Below, one piece after another: positions 33,986 to 43,366 of a stretch of DNA of 64,000 bases; position 1 is the first letter of the stretch; each line of letters begins with the position of its first letter. The stretch is from VXOZ01 sp965220045. GTDB taxonomy: Bacteria > Chloroflexota > UBA11872 > VXOZ01. The stretch covers positions 1,116,001-1,180,000 of the forward strand of contig OZ244803.1 in assembly GCA_965220045.1 (NCBI GenBank), written 5' to 3'. The notes beneath the pieces are model-generated. The model searched no databases, was not told the DNA's origin, and was given only the letters and a program-made list of their open reading frames with translations. A program made the position numbers and the translations under genes.

Positions 33986-35374
33986 CTACCGCGCAGGTTG
34001 CAAAATATGCCAAACGCTGGCGATCTCTTGCTGCAACTCTGTGTTGTGCTCAAGCTCTTTGCTAATCTTGTCGCAGCCATACATCACCGTGGTATGGTCG
34101 CGGCCACCGAGAATTCTGCCGACTTCCGGCAGCGAAACTTGTGTTTCTTCCCGCATCATGTACATCGCTATCTGGCGCGGCCGCGCGATGGACTTATCAC
34201 GCTTGGGCCCGATGAGGTCTGCCACCTGCACGCGGAAGTGCGTGGCGACGGCGTTGAGGATCTGTTCGGGCCTAAAGGCGTCTTTGCGTACATTGAAGAG
34301 CAGTCCATCCAGGACTTCCGTTGCCAATTCCTGGGACGGCTGCTGGTCATTCAACTTCGCGAATGCCAGGAGTCGTGTCAGGGCCCCTTCGAGTTCTCTC
34401 ACATTACTAACGAGATGCGTTGCCAGGAACTCCAGCACCTCATCCGAGACGACCGCCTCTTCCTCCTCGGCCCGCTTGCTCAGTATCGCGATGCGCGTCT
34501 CAAGGTCCGGGGGTTGAATATCCGCGATCAATCCCCATATAAAGCGGCTGCGCAGGCGTTCGGTGAGGGTCTCAATGCTATTTGGCTGCCGGTCGCTGGA
34601 AAGCACGATTTGCTTGCCGAATTCATGGTATGCGTTAAACGTATGGAAGAACTCCTCTTGTGTTTGCTCCTTGCCGGCGAGAAACTGCACATCGTCAATG
34701 AGAATGATGTCTGCGCTGCGGTAGCGATCGCGGAATTCATCGATACGCTTATTCTTGATGGCGCGAATGAACTCGTTCGTAAATGTCTCGCATGTCACGT
34801 AGACGATATGGCGGTTGGGCTGGGCCTGCATCACTTCATTGCTGATGGCGTGCAGTAAGTGGGTTTTGCCGAGACCCGCGCCTCCGTAAATGAACAGGGG
34901 ATTATACGCTTCTGCGGGGCGTTCCGCCACCGCTTGTGCGGCCGCCGCTGCCAAGCGGTTTCCCGCGCCAATCACGAACCGATCAAACGTGAATTTTGTG
35001 TTGACCATCCCCTGTGTGTTCGGATCGCGTGGCAACCGTGTCTGCGCAACATCCGGGGGGATAGGCGCCGGTGCCGCCGAACCATCGGCAGAGGAGTCCT
35101 GCCGGGCCTGCGCGGAAGCGGTTGAGGATACCTCGTAAACTACCGAGACCTCCTGTTGACAAAGCCGTGCCAGGATTTGCTCTACCAAGGCGTGGTAGTT
35201 CCTCTCCACCACCTCTTTGGCAAAGGTGTTGGGTACGCCAACCCTAAAGGGGGCGCCGTTAGCGTCAATGAGGTGGGTATTTCGAAGCCAAGCCGAATAC
35301 TGTCCGCGCGGTACTTCCAGTTCAAGTTCCCCGAGGACAGTCTGCCAGAGCGTTCGCGGTTTTAAAGTAGACAT
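33986..35374 (-). CDS. dnaA: Chromosomal replication initiator DnaA
   Basis: 462 residues. Domain I (1-80), a Pro/Ala/Ser-rich linker (85-118), the AAA+ domain III with Walker A GGAGLGKTH (164-172), Walker B IILIDDVQFLAGKEQTQEE, and the DNA-binding domain IV ending with the signature helix GGRDHTTVMYGCDKI. It melts the replication origin after binding DnaA boxes. The region before the ATG is pyrimidine-rich (CCCCTTCTCT) with no Shine-Dalgarno. dnaN, recF or rpmH are not adjacent, and no box cluster is seen on either side. Confidence 0.96.
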   Translation of the reverse strand: MSTLKPRTLWQTVLGELELEVPRGQYSAWLRNTHLIDANGAPFRVGVPNTFAKEVVERNYHALVEQILARLCQQEVSVVYEVSSTASAQARQDSSADGSAAPAPIPPDVAQTRLPRDPNTQGMVNTKFTFDRFVIGAGNRLAAAAAQAVAERPAEAYNPLFIYGGAGLGKTHLLHAISNEVMQAQPNRHIVYVTCETFTNEFIRAIKNKRIDEFRDRYRSADIILIDDVQFLAGKEQTQEEFFHTFNAYHEFGKQIVLSSDRQPNSIETLTERLRSRFIWGLIADIQPPDLETRIAILSKRAEEEEAVVSDEVLEFLATHLVSNVRELEGALTRLLAFAKLNDQQPSQELATEVLDGLLFNVRKDAFRPEQILNAVATHFRVQVADLIGPKRDKSIARPRQIAMYMMREETQVSLPEVGRILGGRDHTTVMYGCDKISKELEHNTELQQEIASVWHILQPAR

Positions 35375-35743
35375 AGAGAAGGGGAGCTAAGGGAGGGGCT
35401 CTATCGCTAAGCAGACATGCTATCAAATCCCCATGCTGAGGGCAAGCATAGACTGTCTATCTGTCGTGCCCCGAATTCTCGGAGACTGTGCCCTCTCCGC
35501 CGATCCGGTGACGCCAGCGGCTGAGGTGATCTGGGCTCTCGGTCAGGAGGACGAAACGCGGAAATCCTGTGAGACGGAGAGGGAGCGAGCGCAATTCACC
35601 GCTTGCCGCGCAATTGAGGAAAGAGCCAATGTGGGTGCCGCTTCGTTGAGTAAAGTGGGTTGAAATCCGCTCGAATCTCTGTCATAGTGAAACTAGTGTA
35701 TGCGCAGTGGCAGGAATTCCCGTCAGGCAAGAAAGAGGAAGCA
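35375..35743. other. Divergent intergenic region, dnaA/trxA
   Basis: About 370 bases. A plus-strand frame at 35433-35663 has no recognisable product. No DnaA box cluster and no clear promoter pair were found. The thioredoxin frame is open from 35660 but its start is at 35744. Confidence 0.35.
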
Positions 35744-36082
35744 ATGGCTGATCCAATTGCGGTGACAGATGACAGCTTTACGAAAGACGTCACGGAATCT
35801 ACACTCCCTGTCGTCGTTGACTTCTGGGCATCATGGTGCGGTCCTTGCAAGATGGTAGAACCTATCGTCAAGGAGCTCGCCAATGAGCTTGAGGGTAGGG
35901 TGGTGTTTGCCAAAGTCAATACGGACGACAATCTGGAGACTCCTACGCGTCTTGGCGTGCAGGGCATCCCCACGCTTATCTTCTTCCGCGACGGCCAGGA
36001 GGTTGGGAGAGTCGTAGGATTTCGGCCAAAGGCACAACTGCTTAAGGCCATCGAGGCCGATCTCTTGCAGACCGCGTCCTAG
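35744..36082 (+). CDS. trxA: Thioredoxin
   Basis: 112 residues. Cytoplasmic dithiol-disulfide oxidoreductase. The redox motif WCGPCK has cysteines 32 and 35; the buried aspartate (VVDFWASWC), and the cis-proline in GIPTLIFF are present. Overall length and sequence match classical TrxA. AGAGGA lies about six bases upstream of ATG 35744. A strong terminator follows 34 bases after the stop. Confidence 0.95.
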   Translation: MADPIAVTDDSFTKDVTESTLPVVVDFWASWCGPCKMVEPIVKELANELEGRVVFAKVNTDDNLETPTRLGVQGIPTLIFFRDGQEVGRVVGFRPKAQLLKAIEADLLQTAS

Positions 36083-36116
36083 GGGCACAACGGGAGACAG
36101 GATTACGAATAAGAAG

Positions 36117-36150
36117 AAGCTAGCCGGCTCGCATGAACCGGCTAGCTTTT
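36117..36150 (+). terminator. Intrinsic terminator after trxA
   Basis: Eleven-base stem AAGCTAGCCGG with CCGGCTAGCTT, loop CTCGCATGAA, followed by TTTCG. Clear rho-independent form; it may also serve the convergent gene. Confidence 0.85.
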
Positions 36151-36227
36151 CGATTCCAAGTTGGATTGCCTGACGTACGCCTGCTCAGGAGCAATGAGGC
36201 AGGGCGACTGGACAGGGATGTGGCAGC

Positions 36228-37772
36228 CTACTCCCCTTGAGCGACGTCCAGAATCATCGTGTGGATCAACTGCTCGACCGGGGCGAGGTCGTCAGTAAAC
36301 ACCTGCGTCTCGACGCTGGAGAGTTCGCGATAATGTTCCGACGCTACGGCGAGAACCACGCGCAAGCGATCGTCAACGTCCTGGCTGACGAGTAGCGGCT
36401 GTATGTTATCGAGATAGTCCTGTGGTGTGCTTGACTGATTGGTAGCAACGACGATGCTGTTGATCGTGCCCGGAATATCAATAATGTAGACGTTCGGAAA
36501 AACTGCCTTCATTGTACCGGCTATTGTGTGGACCAAGCGAAAATCCGTCGACGTGCGCCCAACGTTTATCACCGCCACACCATTGGGCGTCAGCCGGTCG
36601 CGCACATGCTGGAAGTACTCCTTCGTGGTCATCTGAAACGGAATATACGGCTGTTGGTACGCATCCGTGCCGATCAGGTCGTACTTGCGGTCGTCCGTCA
36701 TGAGAAAGTAGCGTCCGTCCTGCGCGACCACCTCGAGATTGGGCTCGGTCATGTCGAAGAACTGCCGACCGATCTCCACGATTTCGGGATCGATTTCAAC
36801 GCCGACGATCTTGATCGGCCCGTAGATCTGCGTCATCTGCTTGGGCACCGTGCCCGCGCCAAGCCCGATCATCAGGACATGCTGCAGGTCGGCGGGCTTG
36901 ACGTTGGGAGCGAAGAACGGCGCCGCCAGGTAATAGTCCCACGGCCCGCCCGTGAGCAGCCGTTCAGGATGATAGATCGAGTGCGTCGCCTGCCCTTCAT
37001 TCAGCTCGAGCAAGCGCGTGCTGTCTTCGAGCTCGATCACGCGGATATAGTTGTAGGCCGATTCCGTTTCTTCGATAACGACTCCATTGTCCGCAGGCTT
37101 GATCGTCACTTGGGGCACAATTGTCAGCCCAACAAGCACAAGCACGAAGACGAGCGGGTACAGTTTCCTTCTCCCTAAGGCGATGATTGAGAGGATAAGC
37201 AGGGCGAAGGCAAACGTCAGAAACGTATTGCGCGTGCCGATGTTGGGCACCAGCACGAGCGTGGGTAAGAAAGCGCCAAGTAAACTGCCGACGGTCGAAA
37301 TCGCGTAAAGCTGGCCGGCCACGCTGCCTGATTGCCGCACGTCGCCATCTTCCAAGGTCAACCGAATGGCAAAAGGCGAAACACAGCCGAGCAACGTAAT
37401 CGGGACCGCAAGCAAGAGCAACACCACCAACAGTGAGCCCCAAAAGACGCCGAGAGAGTACGTGGCAAACGCGACTTGGGAGTACTGCAAAATGGGGCGG
37501 GAGACAAACGGCAGCACACCAATGAGCACCGCTGCTACCGCCGTCAACTGGTAGAGCACTTCCTCGCGGGGGTAGCGGTCGGCCAGACGACCGCCGAGAT
37601 AGTAGCCAAGTGTCAGGTAGAGCAGCGTAAATCCAATGACGTTCGCCCAAACGAAGAGCGAAGTGCCGAAGAACGGGGCAATGAGCCGGGACAAAGCTAT
37701 CTCCGTCCCTAAACTCGAAATACCGCCCACGAACACGATGAGGATAAGTAGGATGCGTGAAGTTCTCGACAT
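36228..37772 (-). CDS. Membrane-anchored spermidine synthase-like protein
   Basis: 514 residues. The N-terminal ~210 residues contain about seven membrane spans (FVGGISSLGTEIALSRLIAPFFG at the start is typical of fused-MFS/spermidine synthase proteins). The C-terminal part has a Rossmann SAM-type fold: MIGLGAGTVPKQM, VGVEIDPEIVEIGRQFF, then DGRYFLM and the TDAY at the polyamine site. Whether it makes polyamines or another aminopropyl or methyl product is unknown; many such proteins lack demonstrated activity. It is transcribed alone, 38 bases downstream of lgt on the same strand. Confidence 0.85.
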   Translation of the reverse strand: MSRTSRILLILIVFVGGISSLGTEIALSRLIAPFFGTSLFVWANVIGFTLLYLTLGYYLGGRLADRYPREEVLYQLTAVAAVLIGVLPFVSRPILQYSQVAFATYSLGVFWGSLLVVLLLLAVPITLLGCVSPFAIRLTLEDGDVRQSGSVAGQLYAISTVGSLLGAFLPTLVLVPNIGTRNTFLTFAFALLILSIIALGRRKLYPLVFVLVLVGLTIVPQVTIKPADNGVVIEETESAYNYIRVIELEDSTRLLELNEGQATHSIYHPERLLTGGPWDYYLAAPFFAPNVKPADLQHVLMIGLGAGTVPKQMTQIYGPIKIVGVEIDPEIVEIGRQFFDMTEPNLEVVAQDGRYFLMTDDRKYDLIGTDAYQQPYIPFQMTTKEYFQHVRDRLTPNGVAVINVGRTSTDFRLVHTIAGTMKAVFPNVYIIDIPGTINSIVVATNQSSTPQDYLDNIQPLLVSQDVDDRLRVVLAVASEHYRELSSVETQVFTDDLAPVEQLIHTMILDVAQGE

Positions 37773-37810
37773 ACTAGCGTCTAAGGCTCCTCCCTGGCCG
37801 CAGGCCAGAA

Positions 37811-38620
37811 CTACGCTGTTTGAGCATTGCTATGCTGATGCTGCTGTCGCAGCCAAAGTGCGAGCAGGATACCGGCTGCCGCGACGATGATGCCGGTCAC
37901 CTGCGCTTGCTTCAACTCCCAGAGGACGATCTCATTCAGCCGCCAATTGAAGATGATGATTTGCGCAACGGAGTATCCCACCAAGTAGAGTGCGAATACC
38001 ATGCCCGGCGTGCGGAAGCGATGCCGCAGCGGCCAGAGTATGGCAAAGATCACGGCATTGCCCAAGAGCTCATAGACTGCCGCCGGATGGTATGCAACGG
38101 AAGTGCTCGGCGCAAACGTCGCGGGATGGGTATACAAGAACGCCCATGGGAGATCGGATGGATAGCCGATGACGTCGCCATTCACAATGTTGCCGATGCG
38201 GCCAATGCCCTGCGCAGGCAGCGCAAGTATGGCGGCAGCATCCAACACGGGCCACAGCCGTATGTTGGTGCGCCAGCACGTAATCAGGAGTGCAATTACC
38301 ACCCCAAAAATGCAACCGTAGAACGCCATGCCCCCTTCCCAGGTAGCGACTATGCGCCAGGGCTGCTCTAGGTAAGGGCCAAGGGGTTGCTGGATGACAT
38401 AGTAGAGTCGTCCGCCAATGAAGCCGGCGATGGCTGCCGGCCAAAAGAGCATGTTGATCTGATCGTCATTGATGCCGCGCTCGTTGGCGTACTTGCGGAT
38501 GGTCCACACACCGGCCAAGATGCCCAGGACGTACATGAGCCCGTACCACCGGAATGCGATGGGCCCGAGGTGGACCAGGACAGGGTCCATGTGGATGGTG
38601 ATGACTGACGGTATGAGCAT
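37811..38620 (-). CDS. lgt: Prolipoprotein diacylglyceryl transferase
   Basis: 269 residues, seven membrane helices. Transfers diacylglycerol from phosphatidylglycerol to the lipobox cysteine of prolipoproteins. Conserved segments: AFRWYGLMY, GGRLYYV, GGMAFYG (GGMxFHG family box with Tyr for His) and the signature GRIGNIVNGDVIG (usual NGE is NGD here), HPAAVYE. It would act on binding lipoproteins such as the one encoded at 18327. The divergent signature residues are conservative. Confidence 0.93.
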   Translation of the reverse strand: MLIPSVITIHMDPVLVHLGPIAFRWYGLMYVLGILAGVWTIRKYANERGINDDQINMLFWPAAIAGFIGGRLYYVIQQPLGPYLEQPWRIVATWEGGMAFYGCIFGVVIALLITCWRTNIRLWPVLDAAAILALPAQGIGRIGNIVNGDVIGYPSDLPWAFLYTHPATFAPSTSVAYHPAAVYELLGNAVIFAILWPLRHRFRTPGMVFALYLVGYSVAQIIIFNWRLNEIVLWELKQAQVTGIIVAAAGILLALWLRQQHQHSNAQTA

Positions 38621-38661
38621 AGCTGTGTGAAGAGTGAACCCCTAAGTGGGAGTGACCTCGA

Positions 38662-39954
38662 TTAGGTAGCGATAGCGGCGGTTGCGCCGGCAGCGCGCGC
38701 CAGGTTACCGCTTTCGCGGACGCGGCGTAGGTCGTGCAAGGTGTCTTCGATTGCGTCAACTGCTTGCGCTACATCCTCTGCCGTGTGCGAGTACGTGATG
38801 AAGTTCACGCCGCCGCGCCGAATGAGCACGCCGCGCTGGGCCAGACCGGCGAGGAGGAACTGCCACATGAGGCCCTCTTCTTCAGCGTCTGCCGCGTCGA
38901 GGAAGCGCTCGCCTCCGATAGGCGCAAGGCCATAGGCTTCCAGCGCTACTCCCGCACGCTGCGCCGCGCCGTTTATCCCGTCCCTCAGTTGCTCGCCCGT
39001 CTGATGGAGTTGTGCCTGCACGTTGCGCTCGCGCATGACGTTCATCGTCGCTACCGCGGCAGCGAGCGAGAGGGCCTCACCGCCGTACGTGATGCTGATG
39101 ACGAGGTCTTCCGCAGCTTGCATCACCTCTTTGCTACCGACGACAGCCGCCAATGGCATGCCGTTCGCCATGGCTTTGGCAAAGGTGGCCAAGTCCGGTG
39201 TCACGCCGTAGTACTCCTGCGCTCCGCCCATGGCCAGGCGAAAACCGGTGACGATTTCGTCGTAGATGACGAGCGCCCCATTCCGATGCGCAATATCATT
39301 CAGCCCTTGGAGGTAGCCAGGCTCCGGCTCTTTGCCCTTGGATGCCGCATCCAGTGCAACGGCGGCAACCTGGTTGTCGTGCGTCCGAAAGAGGTCTTCA
39401 AGGTGATTGAGATCGTTGAATGTGAATTGCTCGATGCTCTGTTCTAGCGCCGATGGTATGCCACCGTCGTTGCGGCTCGCACTCCACCCATCCGACCAGC
39501 CGCGATAGCCGTTGTTAAAGATTATCTCGCGCTGGGTGTAGGCGCGTGCGATGCGCGCGGCGGCATTGTTCGCTTCGGCGCCGCCCTTGAGAAAGCGGAC
39601 CATCTCGGCGGCGGGTACGGCGTCGATGAGGCTATCGGCTGCTGCTACCTCAAGCGGTGATAGCAAACCATAGATGATGCCCTTGCCAAGTTGCTCGGCA
39701 ATGGCCGCATCCACGGCCGGGTAGCAATAGCCGAGAACGATTGGACCGAGGGCGTTCACAAAGTCGATGTACTCGTTTCCATCAATATCCCAGATGTGCG
39801 AGCCGTTCGCGCGTGCGGCGTAAATGGGATAGGATCCGAATGCGTAGGCGCCGGGCCGCTTGCTACTGGTCTGAGAACCTCCGGCAATAACGTCTCGGGC
39901 GTGTGCAAAGAGATCTAACGACTCAGTGAATTGTACGACCGTTTGTTGCGCCAT
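38662..39954 (-). CDS. Class III aminotransferase, glutamate-1-semialdehyde aminomutase-like
   Basis: 430 residues, PLP-dependent fold type I. Family blocks: YPIYAARANGSHIWDIDGNEY as opening, GGAEANNAAARIARA, YDEIVTGFR and the Schiff-base lysine in FAKAMANGMPLAAVVG. It resembles HemL but lacks any haem-gene context and is paired with a nitrilase; many paralogues act on other amino compounds. The stop of the upstream nitrilase is six bases from ATG 39954 (a GTG at 39957 is also possible), and AAGGAG lies within that gene's end, so they are coupled. Confidence 0.88.
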   Translation of the reverse strand: MAQQTVVQFTESLDLFAHARDVIAGGSQTSSKRPGAYAFGSYPIYAARANGSHIWDIDGNEYIDFVNALGPIVLGYCYPAVDAAIAEQLGKGIIYGLLSPLEVAAADSLIDAVPAAEMVRFLKGGAEANNAAARIARAYTQREIIFNNGYRGWSDGWSASRNDGGIPSALEQSIEQFTFNDLNHLEDLFRTHDNQVAAVALDAASKGKEPEPGYLQGLNDIAHRNGALVIYDEIVTGFRLAMGGAQEYYGVTPDLATFAKAMANGMPLAAVVGSKEVMQAAEDLVISITYGGEALSLAAAVATMNVMRERNVQAQLHQTGEQLRDGINGAAQRAGVALEAYGLAPIGGERFLDAADAEEEGLMWQFLLAGLAQRGVLIRRGGVNFITYSHTAEDVAQAVDAIEDTLHDLRRVRESGNLARAAGATAAIAT

Positions 39955-39960
39955 CACCGA

Positions 39961-40896
39961 TTACTCCTTGTTCGCGTCTTGTACGGCTGCCGCTGATTCA
40001 TGCGGACTGCCATTCGCTACCCAGTATCCGTGTTCCGCCAATTTGCCGTATGTTTCAGGTCGGCGGTGCTCCCACATGTTCTCCCGGAAGTTCGACTCGC
40101 CTGAATTCCCCATGCTGCGCACTATGCGGGGACGGTCCAGGTCAATTTCGGCCACTGCCATGCCCCAGTAGCGTCCCAAGTCTGCCAGAGATACGCCGTC
40201 AGGTCCGATAACGCTGCTCCGGTTGAGGCACATGCCCGGCATCCACGGCGCTTCATTGTCGATGCCGTTGTTGACGGGACACACGTACACGCAATTGTCG
40301 ATGGCCCGCGACTGAATGACCGCTTCCCAGCCCACCTCGCCGTACATACTGTAGACCGTGGGATGAAAGATGATCTCGGCGCCCTGCAAAGCGAGAATGC
40401 GAAAGCCCTCCGGAAAATTCACGTCGTAGCAGATCGTAATGCCAATCCTGCCAAAGTCCAGTTCGAATACCGGCCAATCATGCCCGGGGATTATCCCCCA
40501 TTCTTGGCTCTCTACTTTCGTCAGGTGTACTTTGCGGTAGCCGCCAACGTAGCGGCCGGAGCGGTCGAATACCATTGCCAAGTTGCGCCGTATGCCTTGC
40601 TCATTGGCAAGAATTGGGGCTATGACGTTGATGCCATGCCGCGCGGCCACCTGGGACATGCGCGTGTAGGTCGGGCCGCCGGGAACGTCTTCGAACCACG
40701 CGTCGGCCTTGCCGGCGCGACTGATGCCCTTCACGTGAAAAACCTCAGGAAGACAGGCAATATCCGCGTTCTGTTCCGCGGCGCGGACGATCAACTCTTC
40801 TGCAACGGTTAGGTTGTACGCATGCTTCTCACTGTCAGTGCCATCCGGCACGCGGAGCGGCGTAGAGCAAACTGCCACTCGCACCGTTCGCGCCAT
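39961..40896 (-). CDS. Carbon-nitrogen hydrolase (nitrilase superfamily)
   Basis: 311 residues. Hydrolyses amide, carbamoyl or nitrile bonds in small molecules. The catalytic triad is visible: E51 (CLPEVFHVK), K122 (GYRKVHLT) and C156 (ITICYDVNFPEG). It looks most like N-carbamoyl-beta-alanine/carbamoylputrescine amidase relatives. It begins the pair with the class III aminotransferase; together they could degrade an N-carbamoyl amine, with the transaminase acting on the freed amine. That pathway is inferred from adjacency only. Confidence 0.9.
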   Translation of the reverse strand: MARTVRVAVCSTPLRVPDGTDSEKHAYNLTVAEELIVRAAEQNADIACLPEVFHVKGISRAGKADAWFEDVPGGPTYTRMSQVAARHGINVIAPILANEQGIRRNLAMVFDRSGRYVGGYRKVHLTKVESQEWGIIPGHDWPVFELDFGRIGITICYDVNFPEGFRILALQGAEIIFHPTVYSMYGEVGWEAVIQSRAIDNCVYVCPVNNGIDNEAPWMPGMCLNRSSVIGPDGVSLADLGRYWGMAVAEIDLDRPRIVRSMGNSGESNFRENMWEHRRPETYGKLAEHGYWVANGSPHESAAAVQDANKE

Positions 40897-41089
40897 TGGG
40901 ACCTCCCTCGTATCCGCTTACGCACTCATCTACAGTACTAAAGAGGACGCCGCTTGTCACCTTCCGTGCCGGTTGGCTTGACCTCGCGGGTCTGCTTGAC
41001 GGCTGGCGGGCGGTTTGTCACCATCGATCTGTTTCCAAGGCTGCGTTGTAACAGGAATGAACTGTACATAAACACTTAGGTACCGGCAC

Positions 41090-42325
41090 TTGCTGAATAG
41101 AAACTCCTCCCTGCGCGAGGTCATTTCCTACTTTTTCGTCCTTGGCTGTGTAGCGTTTGGCGGTCCGGCCGCCCACGTGGCCATGATGCACAGGGAGTTG
41201 GTGGAGCGTAAGCAGTGGCTCAGCGAACAGCAGTTCGTCGACCTGTGGGCGGCCACGAACCTCATTCCCGGCCCCAACTCCACCGAAATGGCGATTCACA
41301 TCTCAACGGTGCGGGCCGGCTGGCGGGGTCTTATCGGGGGTGGTATCGCCTTCATCCTGCCCGCGGCGCTCATGGTGACCGCGCTCGCATGGGGCTATAC
41401 GCAGTTCGGACATCTGCCCCAGGCTGGTTGGATACTCTATGGGGTCAAGCCGGTTGTCATCGCGATCGTCGTGCACGCGCTGCTTGGCTTGCTGCGTACC
41501 GCCTGGCGCAGCGTCCCGCTCGCGGTGTTGGGACTGGCGGCGGCGGTCATAGCTGTGGTGGGTGTCAATGAGTTGCTGGTCTTGTTTGGGTGTGGGCTGC
41601 TGGCGGGAGTCGTCGTGGCTGCAAAGGGACAATTGCCCAAGTTACCGGCCAAGACAAACTTCGCGGCAGTGCCGCTCGCTGCACTTGGCACGGCTTCGCC
41701 CGTTGCCAAGCCGTTGCTTGGATTCGCGGGCACGCTGTTGGCGCCGCTCGCCGCGCCGTTCGGATTGGGCCAGCTCTTCTTTACGTTTCTCAAGATTGGT
41801 GCGGTCCTATACGGCAGCGGCTACGTGCTTTTGGCGTTTTTGCACGGCGACTTTGTCGAGGGCCTCGGGTGGCTCACGGAAGACCAGCTACTCGATGCCG
41901 TTGCCGTGGGTCAACTGACACCCGGTCCGCTCTTTACTACGGCTTCGTTTGTGGGCTACATAACTGGCTTCGAGCACTTCGGCACCACGCAGGGAGCCCT
42001 GCTGGCGAGTGCACTGGCAACGGTAGGCATATTCCTACCGTCATTTCTCTTCGTCGCTGCCATTAATCCCTGGATTCCGAAACTACGCGACTCGCAGTTC
42101 TTTGGCGCCGTGCTCGACGGAGTTGTGAGCGCAGCCATCGGGCTGATGGGAGCCGTGGCGCTTTTCCTGGGACAGGCGGCACTCATAGACATTCCCACAG
42201 TTGCCGCCGCGGGGATCGCCATTGCGCTGCTGTGGTTTACGAAGGTCAACTCAATCTGGCTGATTGTAGGCGGGGCGGTGTTCGGTGTCGCCGTGCAATT
42301 GGCTCTGCCCTATGTGATGCCGTAG
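41090..42325 (+). CDS. chrA: Chromate transporter family protein (ChrA)
   Basis: 411 residues, about 10-12 membrane segments in two homologous CHR halves. The N-terminal half has FGGPAAHVAMMHRELVERK, QQFVDLWAATNLIPGPNSTEM; the C-terminal half has YGSGYVLLAFLHGDFVE and QLTPGPLFTTASFVGY, the repeated PGP motif. Full-length ChrA proteins expel chromate, but many homologues' anion specificity is untested. The frame starts with TTG at 41090, with AGG about ten bases upstream; no ATG occurs before the first conserved segment. Confidence 0.88.
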   Translation: MLNRNSSLREVISYFFVLGCVAFGGPAAHVAMMHRELVERKQWLSEQQFVDLWAATNLIPGPNSTEMAIHISTVRAGWRGLIGGGIAFILPAALMVTALAWGYTQFGHLPQAGWILYGVKPVVIAIVVHALLGLLRTAWRSVPLAVLGLAAAVIAVVGVNELLVLFGCGLLAGVVVAAKGQLPKLPAKTNFAAVPLAALGTASPVAKPLLGFAGTLLAPLAAPFGLGQLFFTFLKIGAVLYGSGYVLLAFLHGDFVEGLGWLTEDQLLDAVAVGQLTPGPLFTTASFVGYITGFEHFGTTQGALLASALATVGIFLPSFLFVAAINPWIPKLRDSQFFGAVLDGVVSAAIGLMGAVALFLGQAALIDIPTVAAAGIAIALLWFTKVNSIWLIVGGAVFGVAVQLALPYVMP

Positions 42326-42358
42326 GCGACCGCTTCTCGCGTGCGTGCATTGCCGGAG

Positions 42359-42367
42359 TGGTAGAAT
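42359..42367 (+). promoter_or_regulatory. Extended -10 element before the aldo/keto reductase
   Basis: TGGTAGAAT matches TGnTATAAT with one change, 36 bases before the start codon; no -35 is evident. Confidence 0.45.
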
Positions 42368-42403
42368 AGTGTCAAGCCAGCAGTCAACAAGGAGTAAACA
42401 ACC

Positions 42404-43171
42404 ATGCAGCAGGTTATACTCGGAAGCTCCGGCATAGAAGTCTCCCGGTTGTGCATCGGCACGGGTACGGTCGGATGGAACGGGTCATCGAATCAGACCC
42501 GGCAGCTTGGCACTGAAGGCCTGATCGACCTCCTCTGCTATGCGTACGACTCCGGTGTGCGTTTTTGGGATACCGCCGATCAGTATGGCTCTCATCCCCA
42601 CGTGCGCGGGGCCCTGCGGGCGCTCCCGCGCGATCAGGTCGTCATCACGACAAAGACGACGTCGCGCACGCCGGATGGCATTCGGGCGGATGTGGATCGC
42701 TTTCTGCAGGAACTTGGCACCGACTATGCCGATATCGTACTCTTGCACTGCCTCACCGAGCACGACTGGACAACGCGCTACCAGGACTGCATGGAAGCGC
42801 TGACGGCGTGCAAAGACGAGGGCAAGATTCGCGCTGTGGGCGTTTCCTGCCATGACTTCGAGGCTTTCAAGCTGGCTGCGGTTTCGCCCTGGGTGGAGGT
42901 GGTGCTGGCGCGTATCAATTACGCCGGCGTATTGATGGACGCCTCGCCTGAGGAGGTCATCCCCGTGATGGACGAAATGGCCGCCCGGGGCAAGGGCATC
43001 TATGGGATGAAAGTCTACGGCGCAGGCAAGCTGCTCGACGATCGCCGCAAGGCGCTCGAATATGTGCTCGATCTCCCGAGCGTCGCTGCCATTGTGTTGG
43101 GCATGGAGAACAAGGCTGAAGTTGACGAAAACGTCGAGTTGATGGAATCGTTGGTTGGCGTTCCCGTCTAG
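42404..43171 (+). CDS. Aldo/keto reductase family protein
   Basis: 255 residues, short for the family (usually 280-330). TIM-barrel NADPH-dependent reductase. The catalytic aspartate and tyrosine lie in FWDTADQYG, the lysine in TTKTTS, and the histidine in LLHCLTEHD. GTGTVGWNG at the N-terminus replaces the common G.G(T/C) strand. The C-terminal cofactor-binding region is reduced (VLGMENKAEVDEN), similar to the ferredoxin-like or YcsN/YdjG subgroup. AAGGAG lies nine bases upstream of the ATG. Substrate unknown. Confidence 0.88.
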   Translation: MQQVILGSSGIEVSRLCIGTGTVGWNGSSNQTRQLGTEGLIDLLCYAYDSGVRFWDTADQYGSHPHVRGALRALPRDQVVITTKTTSRTPDGIRADVDRFLQELGTDYADIVLLHCLTEHDWTTRYQDCMEALTACKDEGKIRAVGVSCHDFEAFKLAAVSPWVEVVLARINYAGVLMDASPEEVIPVMDEMAARGKGIYGMKVYGAGKLLDDRRKALEYVLDLPSVAAIVLGMENKAEVDENVELMESLVGVPV

Positions 43172-43234
43172 TCTTCCGCGTCAGCAGGAATTACCAGAGA
43201 TCGTCTCATAGATTCATTGCTCAGTGCAGATCCG

Positions 43235-43283
43235 CCCTTCGACTAGCCCGTACTGAGCTTGCCGCAATGCTCAGGGTGAACGG
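43235..43283. repeat. Intergenic inverted repeat, CCCTTCGAC...AGGGTGAACGG type
   Basis: CCCTTCGACTAGCCCGTACT is followed by GAGCTTGCCGCAATGCTCAG and GGTGAACGG; a long imperfect hairpin of a type scattered in many environmental genomes. It lies between convergent genes (aldo/keto reductase and hisS). Confidence 0.55.
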
Positions 43284-43366
43284 AAAAGCGATTGATCCAT
43301 TCGCGCTGAATGAGTTGCGCACAGCCGTCGGCACGAACCGTTTACCTGGGCATTGCAAGCGTGCTC

